A stretch of 64,000 nucleotides of DNA from Meconema thalassinum (GCA_946902985.2 OX336388.2:292990526-293054525); one strand, 5' to 3'. Shown: positions 32,796 to 46,660, numbered from the stretch's first letter. Translations and numbers: made by a program. Notes: a model not told the origin generated them from the sequence alone.

Positions 32796-32920
32796 TGTGA
32801 TGGTTAATCTCAAGTTTGTAGCCCACGGGACCACATTCTTGCGTGGGGTCCGAACCACCGGAAGTATCATCTCAACTACATTCTCGCATATGCAATAGCC
32901 GGTAATCGAACCCATTAAAC
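32796..32920 (-). repeat. decayed tRNA-SINE, same family as 56785-56976
   Basis: Shares gcccacggga, the tccgaaccac block and ggtaatcgaaccc (B box inverse) with the SINE in the gypsy 3' LTR, in the same order, but heavily mutated and lacking its head. Confidence 0.6.
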
Positions 32921-33867
32921 CTTGAAAATTTTCCACTGCCGCTGCGTCTTTACGCCATTACGCTTCTTAGCAGCAGCAGCAGAAACCTGCGACGCAAAGT
33001 CGCGCTTTCGTTATAGCCTGAAGGGCCGGCAGCCCGTACCTTGTATACCACCCATGTTACATTTCGCCGTTTTCTCAGCAACTACTGCATGCATCTCACT
33101 AATTCTTAGTGTAATTATAAAACAATACATTCTTCATCTATTGACATTTTTTGTTTACTAATATTGGACTTAAAATAGATTTTTTTGAAACTGCCTTTTT
33201 AACGTTAAATGTAGACAATGATCTGCCTTGTAACTCAGCCTCATTTACAGGTATGACTTGTGATTTATAGTTACAGAGAAAATGGGGCATTAGAATGGAA
33301 AAAGTCATTTCCGCATTTTCACGTATTTTTTCCGAATCTTCTGGCATTACGATAATATTTTTAATTAGATAAAACATAAATTACTAAAGCAACATATTTA
33401 GACATTCGAGGGAAAAGTCGCTCCCTTAGGCTCTGTATGTTAGTGCTGTGTTTAAAATGAATGCTACAGAGCCAGAATTGCAACCCTTTCTTGTTCGGAG
33501 TGTTAATTATGCTTAATGACATAATTTGAATGAGATTAGCTTAAATCATCATCTTACATTATTTGTCATGAAAAACAAAAACAGAAAAATATGATATGTC
33601 ATAAACATCCGGGTCCTAGTAATGATATTAATTGTATTCTAAAAACTATCCGCAAACTTACTCCAAACATTATCCGCATCCACACAGGCCTTTACTTATT
33701 TGCCCGCAACGGAGTCGCGCCGCGCTGCAGCAACGCTCTCAAACTGAAACTTTTTGATCACACCTTATAATACATTAATGGACATATAAACGCGTGATTC
33801 TGCGACTGATCTTTGCGGAAACATCAAGTGCGAAATTTTAGCTTTCTACTGTAGTGGGAATAAATAC
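32921..33867. other. unassigned non-coding stretch
   Basis: A short AGC run at 32970-32981 is the only notable feature. No gene or element recognised. Confidence 0.35.
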
Positions 33868-34610
33868 CAAGCCCTCCCCTAGGGGCTCACATCTAGTGGG
33901 ACATGGGTTGGCGACCACGGGAACCCAGCTGAGTCCGACATTGCTTCCACTCACTTGTGCCGGGCTCCTCTCTGTCTTCTTTCCTGTCGACTTGTCTTGG
34001 TCAACTCTTGTTCTCTTCTGACGTCGACGGTATTAGGGTATCCGAGGCCTAGGGAGTATCTTCCTTTCCCGCCTGCATTTGCCCTTGTCTCATCTTTCCT
34101 GATACCGTCATTCTTCGAGGGGTCAGCCTTCTTTTACTTTTCATGTTATCTCCTGCCTTCTGCTCAAGGCCCTCAATGAGGCAGGGTGTAAGTAGCCCCA
34201 CCACTTCTGGTGCACCCTGGATAGTGATACACCTTCAAGGGCTCACGGCAGGTGGGTTTGGGAGTTGGCGATCCCGGGGGATTCCTGAGCTGGGTTCGTT
34301 CTTTCCCCTTATTCCACTGACTTTGGGGTGGTCCCGCTCCTCTTTCCCCCTTTCCTATCTGCATTTCATGGCTCTCCTTCCTTCATAGTCCCTCAATCCT
34401 CATTCTTCGAGGGTTGAGGGCATTCCTTTTCTTCCTGTCCTTTATTTACCTTGCCCTTTATATTTTTACCATTTCTTCTTCTAGTTTGTAAGTCTGTAGT
34501 TAGTATTAGTTATAGTTTTCATTCTCATCTCATCTTTCACTATCACCCAAACCATTAGGGGCCGATAACCTAGATTTTACGCCCCTTATCATCATCATCA
34601 TCATCATCAA
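33868..34610 (+). repeat. pyrimidine-rich LINE/SINE-tail repeat, copy A
   Basis: Its first ~280 bp (aggggctcacatctagtggg...) is the reverse complement of 46380-46660. The 3' end has a hairpin, aggggccgataacctagat...cgccccttatc (34556-34591), then (ATC)n to 34609, the style of a LINE 3' terminus. Long reading frames here are by-products of the C/T-rich composition, not genes. Confidence 0.65.
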
Positions 34611-34989
34611 ATACCAAGCGATTCTTGAAAGTCTAGGCCAATAGGCTCGTACACTCGACTATGTTATATCCACATAAAATTATGTAAGTGAATACAAAGA
34701 AAAAGCCATACTGACTTAGGCCTACAGTATGTGTACGTCAAAGTTCTTTTTGGAGATTTTGGAATGGATTTACTCTTACTCGCATCATCACAACGCACAG
34801 AAGGTAAGTTCACTGTCTCCCAATGGCCGAAATACGCCTACTCCACTGCGAGGCAGCCCGAGTTGTTTTTGTGTTTATGCTCTAATGACACTGTCGACAA
34901 ACCGTGCTGCACCCAGTTCTCTGATTCCCGGAGCTCCGTCAATGCAATTAACTGTAAAATAACTAGAAATGCATGTATTTATTTATTGA
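34611..34989. other. unassigned; weak exon-like piece
   Basis: gcctacag at about 34720-34727 followed 76 bases later by GTAAGT at 34804 could frame a small exon (VKVLFGDFGMDLLLLASS). Nothing supports it beyond those sites. Confidence 0.15.
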
Positions 34990-35798
34990 CAACTAGCAAC
35001 CCGCCCCGGCTTCGCCTGGGAACAGTTATGAATGCATTACGTGAATAGTTTTTTTTCTTATGTCAATGAACGACGACCTATATCCGTTTTACGACTCAGC
35101 ATGATGGGTTAAAATCACTGACTGGACTGTTAATTATAATATCACGGGGATAGCATGTGTAATGAATTCTTGTCAGACGTAATTTAAGAATGGCGAGGTG
35201 CATGACACATAAATCCTCCTTCCGTCCAATCATAACTTGACTGTGTATTTTGCGGAACGGCAAGTTCACAGGCGAAATGAAGAAAAGCCGAGTTGCACTT
35301 CCAAGGAAACTCCAAACACAACCACTCTTCTTTGAAGTCTTAACTCAGCACGACTCGAGAGTTTGCTGCTATCAGTATCTGGAGTAATAGGCTCGCCCGC
35401 TACCTAGGCTGTAACTGGGGTGATAGACTCGCCCCTAGCTAGCTCGTTAACTGTCGCCTCAGTAATTGAATGGAGATTATTGGAAGAAATGAAAACGTAA
35501 AAACACTTATAGGGGGCGATGTATTGAAGATAGGAATATGCTCTCGTGGACGTTTTTGTAGAACTTTTCATGCTGAACAATTCTTACACTCATAATATAT
35601 AGATATTTTAACGGTTTGCCCAGCGTAAGCTTACAAAGCACCCGGACTCCAGTTTTTTTATGTCGACTCTTTCACTGTAATCGTCACTGCTCGACTTCAT
35701 TGATCACAAATAAATTATTTTCTACAGAAACCTTCCTCGAGATATTCTTTGCAGAATGGTGAAAACCGCATCAAAATCCATCCAGTGGTTCTCGAATA
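34990..35798 (+). repeat. arthropod-type dispersed repeat
   Basis: Begins actagcaacccgccccggcttcgcc and ends gtgaaaaccgcatcaaaatccatccagt-ggtt (35759-35790), a start/end pair seen in widespread insect interspersed repeats (recalled, not searched). No ORF. The end is directly followed by a SINE. Confidence 0.5.
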
Positions 35799-36127
35799 AT
35801 AATAATAAAAGAATAATATCGTATGGCCTCGGCTGCCGGGTGCAATCTTTGTTATTTGACACCCAAAGGGTAGCTTGCATGTCGAATTTCGTTGTTCCTT
35901 TAAGCACTATGAAAGTCAAGGAGGCTGGATATCTAAGCTCCTTGAACACTATAGCGCTTTCTCGTAGAGAAATCAGGAACTTTGTGTTGGCGGAAACCCC
36001 CGAGATTAATTTTTCCATTATGAACACGGCCTACTGAATTCAAATGGGTTCTTTGACATGCCAACATCGTATGACATGGTGTCGCAATTTTTGCCGCCTT
36101 TCAAAAATCACTTACCACGGCCAGGAG
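35799..36127 (-). repeat. SINE, head-truncated copy
   Basis: Same family as 27828-28191: (AAT)n tail, then atatcgtatggcctcgg, agggtagcttgcatgtcgaatttcg and ttcaaatgggttctttgacatgcc. Homology stops at about 36127, before the tRNA-like head. Confidence 0.75.
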
Positions 36128-38411
36128 CGAGATTACCCGTGACATCTAAGAATCGGGGGCTTTGTTTTACACTAAGTAGAGATGCTGTAACGATTCGATC
36201 CCATAGCTGTTAGATTTATAGGGTTATTCATTTATTATCATGTCATTATTCTTATTAATTAGTACATCGATGAGATGATTTTATGTCATATTTGTGTAAG
36301 CGATTTTCTTTTAAATTATTACAGTCAGTCAGGTTTTATTATCGTATTCAGTTAGATTTATGGTAAATATATTTTTGTAAGGAGACGAAGTATATTGTAT
36401 GTTGGAAATATATACTGCAACGAGTTTGGCAATAAGGACCAACTCAATGTGTCACATACAGAATGACGCAGTATCGTTTCACCACGGCTAAGAGTCATTG
36501 TCTCGGGATGCTAAAACCCCATGTGTTTTCATCATGGGTTTGACCATCTAGTTCCTTCTGGAGGGAATAGAAGCTTGATATTTCAACTAATGGTGCAAGA
36601 AGCAAGAAGTGCACGTCATACTGAAGGTACACCGTTTACGTATTGCAAGTTCATGGTGCAAGAAACGCGTCAATACGCTGCCGAAGTGACGCGCCTAGCA
36701 ACCGTATGGGCGCAGCCACATTGGACCCAAACAACTGGTTGCTAGGTTTTTTATACATAGGAAGCTGCATTAACGCTGCGCAGCGTCTTGAATTTTGTTG
36801 ATAAAAAGGGGTAATAAGCGTGAAATAAGGCAAACGCCTCCCGTGAAGATTATCCACAATGTTGGAGCTACAAAATAGAAGTGAAATTGTATGGATTAAG
36901 TACGATAATTTTGCGAGATAATATGAATAAAGTCGACCTCACTCCTGAGGCAAAAATTGCATGGCGGGTTCTACAAATTACAAATATTTATTTATAACAT
37001 CATTTAGTGGATACAGTATATCTAATATAGAAAGATTATTAGGACATATATGTTACATAAAGGGGTTTTTGGTTCATGTGGGCAGTGTAGTTGTAATTAA
37101 ATATGGTTTGTACTATAAGTATTATAAACGACAACCTACATAACCTTACATCTGATTCACTAACAGCAATACATTTTCCCCTACAACTTTTCTGAGTAGT
37201 GATTTTTCACTTAATTTATTTAAGCAGTGAATTGTTTCCAAATAACAATTAGGCCTATCCTAGACTGAAATTTTCTGCCTAAATACTGTATTTTATTTTT
37301 TGCAAACTGAGCTTAATATGTGGCCTGTGGAAAGGTTTGAAGTTGCTAGTAGAAAGTCCTACTCAATTTGGTAACTGGAAACTGTGTGAGCCACCAAGTA
37401 CCATAGCACAAGGATAATCGTTATGGTACCGGGACTAGCATTTCCCTACAGCAACTCTTTGGCCCACTTCATACCAAGTAGGCTACTTGTACCACTTTGA
37501 CTGTCCAGCACATATTGTGTGAATGTTTGCTAGGATTGCTCGTGAAGATGCAGGGTGGCTTTTTTGTTGTTGTTCTAAATCTCTATATACCAGCTAATTC
37601 TATTTAGCTCTTTTGTGGCACACCAGCATTAACATTAATCAGTGTAATATTGTGGTCATCAGCTTGGTGTAGGCCTACTTATTGGGTGAGAGACTCGGAT
37701 ATTTTCATGTCAGTTTTAGTGGCCTAATACTTAGAGCTAGGATAGGAAAAGTGCCCCATTATTTAGATCGAGGTAGGACGATAGACCTTAATTGTAGACT
37801 TCTCTAACCTGTTATTGAGCACACAGGTTCGGCTTTGTCAATTTGATTCGTTTTCAATCAAACACGGCGTTGTGGTGAACACACAACTTGTATTGAAATG
37901 CAGTCTTTGTTTCTTCTATAGCCGTTGATGAGATTTGGCCTAAACTCTCATCCAAATATTTTAAACTGTTCCCTTATGCATTGATAGACCTTAAGTTCAT
38001 TTTATTCGTCACTTACTGGTAGGGCCTACGGTACTTTATTTTCCGCAGTATTGATCATTCATACGGGACGTGATTCAAAATATCCAGAAATGTTATATTT
38101 TCATGTTTTCACTTAATTAATCGTAGGCCACATCTCTACGACTTATGATCTAAGACTTAATGTGCATCTCGTACGCAATATTTTACAACTTTATTGGACA
38201 ACTATGTTAAATTACTGTGGAAAATATACTTTTCTATGCTTTCTTGCCTCTGGACATCCATGCATGTACAGTTTTATACGATACAAATAGGAAATAATGA
38301 GGCTCGAAGACAGAAGCAAGCTACAAGGGAGCCATGATGTATTGCTCCAGTTGCTTAGCAACGGAGCGGAAGTGACGTCGACTTCGGCAGCGTATACTGT
38401 CTCGTGAGCGA
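36128..38411. other. unassigned; small inverted repeat at 36.7 kb
   Basis: cctagcaacc (36694-36703) and ggttgctagg (36737-36746) form a perfect 10-bp inverted repeat with a 33-base spacer. A short phrase atggtgcaagaa repeats at 36592 and 36655. Otherwise nothing recognised. Confidence 0.35.
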
Positions 38412-38723
38412 ATGAACACTAGAGTGGGAGATTTACAAGTAAAGGAGGGAGTAAGTCGGAGATCACGTGATGAGGAAGATATAAGCTTCAGCCCCCCGAC
38501 AAGACATTCATTCATAGTCGACACTCAATTAGTGGACAATTGTTCTGACCATAAGAGAGGAGCGGCAACTGAGGGTCTTAGCTATAATGAGCTGAGCAAA
38601 TACTCGACTTCCGACTTCAAACCATATAACATGATGTCTACCCGAGATGCATATCAGCCAGCACTGACTTATAGATCAGTTTTACAATCAATCTACAAGT
38701 CGCAAAGGACTTGGTTATGTTAA
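38412..38723 (+). CDS. hypothetical 103-aa ORF
   Basis: Open from ATG 38412 to the stop at 38721-38723 in an otherwise ORF-poor stretch. Polar, Ser/Arg-rich (RRSRDEEDISFSPPTRHSF), no recognisable domain, no signal peptide or membrane segment. Potential donor sites (GTAAGT 38451, inside the frame) exist. Could equally be chance. Confidence 0.15.
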   Translation: MNTRVGDLQVKEGVSRRSRDEEDISFSPPTRHSFIVDTQLVDNCSDHKRGAATEGLSYNELSKYSTSDFKPYNMMSTRDAYQPALTYRSVLQSIYKSQRTWLC

Positions 38724-39059
38724 ACCATATCAAATGACATACTACAACATTTTTTTTTTAGAAATATGAGAAGGAACATCAAGGTTATCTATCATAACAT
38801 TCAACATGACGAATCAACAAGTTGGTGAGCATCAACAATTATAACTTCCGTCTCCATTTGCAATTTAGAGTCAAGCTTTGTAATTCAATTCAATTAAATG
38901 TTTATTATCTTTTAAATTATCGAGCCGCATTGAGTAAAATTCAATTGTTGCAACTATTAGTATTTTGTTCTTGAGCCAATAAATTATTTCTTTAACTTCA
39001 TGTCTATAACTTTTCTTGAAGTTAGTTTATACTAGTGGTTTAGTGACAGTTCCTCCTCA

Positions 39060-39840
39060 CCCTCCTCACAAGATGGCGACGGCACGATATCTCTCGAACG
39101 CATGGTCGGATTTTGACGAATGAGGTGTCATTGAACTCGGGCTGACACCCCCTTTCCAATGGACAACATATTTCCACCCCAAAATAAAACCTACCCCAAT
39201 ATGGGGTGAAATTTTAATTTTTTAGAGAATCTCTCTTTCCAATTGCAACATATGAGAGTTTGAATGCCAATATGGAATGAAACGTTGTTCCACACAAGAG
39301 ACATGTGTGCGGTGGATAGCCACTATGAATTAACATGCTTGTTTTTTGTTTTTATGCATGCCCATTCATAGCTTTTGTAAGAGGGCGGGCTTTTTAAAAG
39401 ATGGCAGCTGTAGTGTAACCTAACCTAACCCAACCTAACGGGTCCTTGTGGACGAGTCCTTGTTGACAGGTCCTTGTGGACGAGTCCCTTTGGACTGATC
39501 CCTTTGGACCGGCCCCTTTGGACTGGCCCATGAATTTATCCAAATTATGTCAAAGGGCTTAACTAACGGACTAATAAGGCTAGGAATTTGTATGAGGTAT
39601 TGTAGGACTTGGGATGAAGCCCCCTTTTAGAATGTATTTTTGAAATTTTGACAAAGGGCCTAACCACACTTTTGTTAATATCTCGCGAACCTATCATGCT
39701 AGTGACTTGTATGAGGGGTCCTAGCATAGATAAGATAAATAACAAAAATGATTGAGGTCTGGGTTTGAATATTAAAAAAAAATGCCGGTGGATACGAGAA
39801 CTCTAGTAGTCTCTGGGGTGGTTAACAGGATATAGGTGTA
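39060..39840 (+). repeat. composite repeat with CCTAA tract
   Basis: Contains aagatggcagctg (39399-39411), a CCTAA-type tract (39416-39439), a minisatellite of about five 17-18-bp GGTCC-ttGGACn units (39440-39530), then ttgaaattttgacaaaggg-type units. A related module order occurs at 61060-61600. Confidence 0.5.
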
Positions 39841-42800
39841 ACAGGTTAAATCAACCCACTCCCAAACCTAAATCAAAGCAATAGCACAACAGGAATCAGA
39901 AGATAAGCAAAAATAATAAGATAAAATAAGCATCCGTTTATTGGCAACTCATCGACCAACACATAAAAATAGAAATCCCTAAAGCCTGTCTTGCCTCGGA
40001 GATTCGGTCTAAATTAAAGCTTGATGTGGATCGATGCAAAAGAAAAATATCTAAAGTCCAAATAAAAAAATAATGTTTAAATGGTCAACGAATCTCCTCG
40101 GTCCTACCCTTGGATATAAATAAAATTAGGAGATCCTCGAAGAAAATTGAATAAAATAAAAACAGGTTATATTCGATCATATTTGACTATGTGATCCATT
40201 AAACACCCTGAATGTCCGTCAGGTGGTTTCCAGTCCATCACAAACACACTCACTTGAGATTATGATTAAAGAAAAATCTAGAAATAGATGTATCTTGCCT
40301 CGGTGTAAAAGTATAGATCTCCATTCTAACTAGTGCAACCAATGAGAAAAGTAACTAACTATATCACCAATTATTAACAGTAATTATTGCCGTAGAAATA
40401 TTGGTCCAGCTTGACCACTAAATCAAGATTAAATTCACTATTTACAATTATTATACATCTTGTTGTCTACATTCTTTCAAATAGAAGAATAAATTTCATT
40501 AGTAGAATATCCATGCTTTCCAAATCTATCAGACACTCATCTCAGGTCTATGTCTCAAATATAATGATATCCAAATTATTTTGCAAGTTATTTCAGAGTC
40601 TCATTACCCTTATTACTCATAATGTTGCAACAAATGTGCATCCCTCATTATCATTTGTACAAAAATCAAATTTTATGTTTCAATAATATGTGACAACTAA
40701 GTGATTCTGTTTCTTCCCATTCGATGGTTAGTGTGTAATATAGTCCACTTGATTAAATGCAAAGTGATTAGACTATCATTTATATGCTTAGGGTATATCA
40801 ATGCTCAATTTACAATCATTTGCCTATACTTTACGTAGTCATGCCGTTTTGAATGATCTCACACCAATAATGATTATTATAAGTAATATACAGTATACCT
40901 TTCATTTTAATATTCACCACGTGTTTCATTATTCAACTATCTTTCTTTTTTCATTAAACCCCCAGATCAATCTTCAAACCATTATCGAATTGTTCACAGC
41001 ATATGTGAATTATCACCTTAAATTATTCTCTTCTTATTTTAAAACTATTTTTTAAAATAAACTCACCAACCTCACAGTTTTAGTGCAGATTAGGGTATAA
41101 TTATTATCCTATAATCATTATGGCTTCCCTTCGATCACATAATTGCCTGTATAAATTATAATATAATGTAGGCCTGACTATAAGCAATATCAAACATATA
41201 AACGTTCAAGCAAAAATAGCAAAACCTGGTTGAAATAAATCAAATTCCCAAAGCAAAAAGTATGGGAGAAGAAAATATGAAAGTATTGAACTGATAATCA
41301 AAATTAGCAAATCATCATAATATCCGCCAATATCCGAAGTTACGATCCAAGAATTGAAACCTAAATTTCAAATTTGTAACTGGCATCTAGCATATTCCAT
41401 CGGAAATACAGTCGAATAGACTATCTAGTATTCGACCAAAACTATAGGCTTGCTCCCATGAAGTTCCAACGTCCAAAAATAGCAAAATTCTATCATCCGA
41501 ATTTGAGATAGATTTATAGAATATCCGAAAAATATCGACTGAATCGTAGAATAAGGCAATGTGGGTTATGTCCTTCCAACATCCAATAGCCTATCCATGT
41601 AAAATATTACATCAGATGTCCTTCGTAGACGTAGAATAAATCTGGCTATTAATGATAATAATAATCAATAAATCGAATAATTCACCACTGATTTGCTTAA
41701 TCCAATTCCATCACCATCTTATCTAAATTCAATTCTACTTCCAATTCAATATTAGCTCAATTCCATGATATAGAATAATACTGAGTACTCAGACCACTCA
41801 CTGCTAAATGAAGAAATATTCTGGCTCCCCAACTCGAAGAACTAAGAAAGGATGGTACAATATTAGTAGGCCTACGTTCCTGATGTGAAGAATTTCCAGA
41901 TCCAGTGAAGAAATCCCCATCTTCATCCAGTACCATCTGACCCAAGTCCGAAGCTGCAGGAATCCATCATCCTCCGTCTTCTCCAAAAATTCTTGCAGGA
42001 ACCGAACCCGGGACCAACCAGCCCCATGGTGGCTATCTCCATCTCCCTCGATGTAATCATCATGGTGTTCTCATGGCTTCATTCTGGCGTGGCTATCACT
42101 CCATCTCGTTCCCCTATGTATCGGCTCAGTGCTCCATATTTTCAATAAATATTTCCATTTCCAAATTTGTCACAGACACTTCAATAGCACCAGTTGGAAA
42201 ATGCCCTAATTCCATTCTGGAAATAACAAGTCCTTGCGCCAAGCACTGTTCATATTGGAACACAACTCTTTCTATCCACTAGTCTTCACAGCTGTATATT
42301 GGCAGTCAGTTGAAAGCATTCACAGCTATTCGTGAAATTCGTTTGCATCCTCAAGTCACACAATCCATTAGCGGGTCGTCCTACGATGGCAAGTGCTCGA
42401 GTGTTCCCGAACGTTCGTTCGTACAAGATGCCGTAATGTAGCCCACTTGTAAAGTTGGTTTTTTTTTTAGCCAAAAGCATTCTCATAATTATGCACACGA
42501 AACTCGGCCGTCCAATGTTTCGATTGCGCACGGTAACTTCGGCGATATGTAATTATAGGGTCTTTCATAGACTATCACAATGCACTCCCGATACACTGTG
42601 ATATAGCATTCACGGTTCTCCGCAAACACGACCGGGTATAAAGTCACTCACGTACATCACGACGTAATACTGTGTCGTACGCGCACCACAAGCATCTGCC
42701 TGCCTGTCTCGACCTGACAAGTTGCCGGATGGAAGAGCTGAGCACGTGGTCAGAGACAGCGCGCTCTGCCGGGGATAGAATTCAGATACGCCTGACGGCA

Positions 42801-43309
42801 CTCAACCTGGTGGCCGCACACCCAGCGATGACGTTGCCAAACCGCGCTATTATGTGGGACTATGTTGGGCACAGTACATTTAGTAGGAATAAATTACATA
42901 TATACAGTATATATATATAAGGGAAGACATGTCCAATATGTACAAGAATATATCGTACCTATATTCGGATTTTTACCCGAAAAACAAACAAATAAAAGTA
43001 AATCCATAAATTCTGATTACAGTATAATTATACCGACTGAAACTATGAGCAAGGTTTACACCTTAGCAATTAAAACCTGCCCTACATATAAATTATGTTG
43101 TACCACGTTTAGAGCGAACGTACCTGCCGCCATTTCTAATAACACCGCTTGTCACTTGTTATTCAATTTAGTAATGGATCCAATATAATACAGATTACGT
43201 CACTAAATATGGAGTATACTGCAACAGTTGTCGGTATGCGGGCCCAAACAGTAAACAAAACGCACATGGCGATCTTTGTTTTGGTTCCAATCAGTCCATA
43301 AGAGTTTCC
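39841..43309. other. unassigned AT-rich DNA
   Basis: About 3.5 kb with no recognised gene. Frames at 40411-40686 and 40801-41055 are low-complexity chance ORFs. A tRNA-like B box remnant (inverse, aaccgaacccgggacc) lies near 42001-42016. 42660-42850 is richer in CpG, but nothing else marks it as a promoter. Confidence 0.3.
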
Positions 43310-43565
43310 CGTGCCTGATCAGGTGTTCGCAAATTCTGGGACAACCTTGTAAAATGGAGATATTCCTAAGAACCAACGTGATGTGACTGTAGAGAAGACC
43401 AAACGTGTAATCATTAGTTATCTTTGTGGGTACAACCCAAGGGCATTTGATTGAGACACTTTACAGCAGGCATAACGTCATGTGAGAACGATCCGAAGCA
43501 GCCTCGTGCACGAACCAGGACATTTTCACTGCAGTAATGCAATCTTGGCAGTGACGTATTGAGTG
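43310..43565 (+). pseudogene. decayed Jockey-type LINE C-terminus
   Basis: Nucleotide-level likeness to 26690-26850 (acaaccttgtaaaatggagatattcc, gatgtgactgtagagaa) followed by a frame reading CTNQDIFTAVMQSW-like. Frames are badly broken. Confidence 0.45.
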
Positions 43566-43967
43566 CATTGAGAAGATTTATCTCTCTGTAGTTTGTGTGA
43601 ATAGAACTAGCGAGCCATGAACTTTACCGTAGGGGCGATGAAACGTAAGCAGAAAAGAGAAAGGACAAGTTGTTATTGACAACGTATTTCATTGAAATTG
43701 AGCACAAAGCAAAACTTATTTATATTCATAGACAGATTGAGCCGAGTATATCCACCGCTATTTGATAACCGGAGCGTAGAAGGCTGATGAAAATGGACTT
43801 CCATGCCAATGTCCAAGTTCATAACTCAAACAGCACTTCCTGTAAGTAAACGTAAGATTTGGCACACAAATGAATACTGATATAAAAACGCATAGAGAAA
43901 TGTATATATTATAGGACAGCAAATAGGAATCACTAAGCTAAACAAGAAGTCCCGTGACGAACTAAAG

Positions 43968-45046
43968 AGCCCACTTTTCATGCCAATGATTATTCTACAG
44001 TATAATGAACCTATCTAGAATAATGACGAAATTAAATGGGTAATATCGAAATGTCTAATAGTTCGAAATATTCCGGGTAAAATGTAGTTTAATAGAGCAC
44101 TAGAGTTGGCAGCCCTGGTGACTGAATATATTCTTAGTTCCATCTCTTATGGTACAGAATACAAAATTTGGTTGAAGTCCAATGGACGTTACATACAGTT
44201 AGACATTGGATCTATCAGCACGCGTAAAAGCATGTTGGCAACAATGTCATGCGAGTGCTAGTTAGATATAATCGGAAATATTATGATATCTTGTTGTGCC
44301 AATTTTGGATGATATCCATTTGTTAGTATGGAAGTTACATGTATTTTAAAATTGGACCTATCAGCAAGCATAGAATCATGTTGGCAGCACTGATTTATAT
44401 TAATTACTACAAATTAATCTAGAGCGTCAGGTGCTATATGTATGCATAGTTTAAAGCTGTCGGCTTGCATACTTTCAGATATATTGGTATTTGGATGAAG
44501 AAAGAGCAATTATTAACAATTGGCAGCCCTGGGGGCTCTTAAGAATATACTCAGTCATATCTGTTTATGTACACATATTACATACAAAATTAGGCTGAAA
44601 TCCAATTAATAGTGAGAAGTTATATACATTTAAAAATTGGACATATCAGAAGGCTTAAATTTTTTTGGCAACACTGTCATCTATGGCCTCCTGGAAATTA
44701 AACTGAAATAGTATTATCTACATGTGTGCCAATTTTGGAATAGCTCCCATGCATACCTACCATGATATCCATCATGGAGCTCAAATTTCTAGTGCGTTTC
44801 TTCAGCAGTTGGTACCTCTGACATCATTTTCAAATATGGGCTTGAGATATTCCGGTATACGTCTTTACTCATACCAAATTTGGTTACGACTGCTGAAGTC
44901 GTTTAGGAGTTGATAGGGGGGGGGACACACCCACAGCCAGCCAGACAGAAGGACAGACAGACGGACAGACAGACAGACACACATTTTCCCGGATCGATCT
45001 CTTAAGTCTACTTTTTCCTCATTTTTGCAAAATTTGAAAAGTAGGC
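43968..45046 (-). mobile_element. relative of the AGCCTATTTTC element
   Basis: Edges agcccacttttcat (43968) and gaaaagtaggct (ending 45046) mirror those of the 29-32 kb elements. On the minus strand the order is the same: hairpin-like start, gagatcgatccgggaaaa, a (GTCT)n tract (44935-44982), aactcctaaacg, then short tandem units marked by ttggcarcactg (about 44109, 44233, 44382, 44520, 44668). Primary sequence differs, so it is a sister family. Confidence 0.6.
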
Positions 45047-45477
45047 TAAAAATGATACAAAAATTGGTAGGAAAAATATATATTGAGGTGGGCTTCGAAC
45101 CGCCTAAGATAGATAATATCTGGACCGCCAATACACGATGGTGATATCCCTCGCTGAGTCCATGGGAGAAACCAACCTGGAGGATAAAATCGACAACAAA
45201 AAGTGTGAGCTTCAGATAGGATGTAGTGAGTAAGTTAATGTCGCCGAGCATTTGCCTTTGATAATTTCGTACATAATCGGTATGTAACAGCTGTGCTACC
45301 ATTGGGTTTAGTTATGAATAGTTCTCCGGAATAAGAAAATAGCCTGCCATCTGGTGGATGAAAGTGGAACTTCGCTAACTTTCATTACTTTTGCCAGTCT
45401 TAATTTATTCTTGGAGTCATGAAATGTTGAATTAATTTGTGGAATGCCCTGTGTCCTGCTGCTTCTAATGAAGTTTT
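45047..45477. other. unassigned; SINE scrap
   Basis: On the minus strand 45085-45165 has a perfect B box (GGTTCGAAGCC) and a ctcagcgaggg block shared with 32448-32470. The rest is unassigned. Confidence 0.35.
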
Positions 45478-46660
45478 AAGGGGCGGAACTACGAGGTCAT
45501 CTGCCCCTCTTAACACAGATTAAAGAATACAAAATGGAGAGCGGTAATACTTACAAAAGGGAATTTAGAACGAAAATACTCACAAAAGGAATAGATTGAA
45601 AGATACGCAGAAAATGTAGGTTAGGTTCAAAATACGTACAAAATGCAATGCAGAGTAAATACTTACAAATGCAATTGATATTCAAAATACTTACAAAATG
45701 CAAATGAGATTGGAAATACGTACAAAATGCAATTTAGGTTCAAAATACTTACAGAATTTAATTGAAATTGAAAATACACAATGCAATTCAGATTGAAATA
45801 ACTCCCATTTCAGATCCAAAATACTCAAAAAGTGCAATTGAAATTCAAAATGCTTACAAAATGCAAATGAAATTGGAAATGCTTAAAAAATGCACGGTAC
45901 ATTCAAACTACTCTTTTGGAAGAACAATACTTACAAAATGTAATTTAGATTGAAAATACTTACAAAATGTAATTTAGATTCAAGATACCCACAAAATGCA
46001 ATTGAGAATCAAAATACTTGCAAAATGCTCACCCTACAAAATGCAATTTAGATTGAAAATACTTACAAAAAGGGGTTTAGGTTGAAAATACGTACAAATT
46101 GCAATTGAAATTAAAAATAGTCACAATCGGGTCTCCGGACTCCCGACATTATTGAAAGACTTATTAAAGAGCAATTTAGATTGCCAATCCTTACAAAATG
46201 CAATTGAGGTTGAAAACACTCGCAAAATGCAACGTAGATCGAAAAAATCTTACAAAATGCAACGTAGATTAAAAATACCTACAAAATGAAGAGTAGCTGC
46301 AAAAAAAATCGCTAAAGGGAATTTAGATACACGGGGAGCCAATAAACAAAAACAGTGCGGGAATCTTAAAGAGAGAAGGTAATATAATGAAAAGAAAAAG
46401 AAGGCTGACCTCTCGAAAAATGAGGGTATCAGGAAAGATGAGACAAGGGCCAACAAAGGTGGGAAAGTGAAAGACTCCCTTGGCCTCGGATACCCTAATA
46501 CCGTCGGGGTCGGAAAAGAACAAGAGTTGACCAAGCGAAGTTGACAGGATAGAAGACGGAGAGGAGCCCGGCACAAGTAAGTTGAAGCAATGCAGGACTC
46601 AGCTGGGGTCCTGTGGTCGCTAACCCACGTCCCACTAGATGTGAGCCCCTGGGGTGACCG
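45478..46660 (-). repeat. LINE/SINE-tail repeat, copy B, with minisatellite
   Basis: Inverse of copy A (33868-34145) at 46380-46660, ending at a hairpin tail near 45478-45515 (aggggcgg...cgaggtcatctgcccct). Between, 45525-46310 is a diverged minisatellite of roughly 30-bp units (ttcaaaatacttacaaaatgcaa). Copy A lacks this expansion. Confidence 0.65.

Noticed and set aside
33955..34388. ORFs in the pyrimidine-rich repeat
   Set aside because: Composition artefacts; the inverted copy at 46250-46576 shows frames with different breaks and no conserved protein.
39416..39439. True telomere or chromosome-end fusion
   Set aside because: Only a few units, imperfect, and part of a module repeated at 61 kb.
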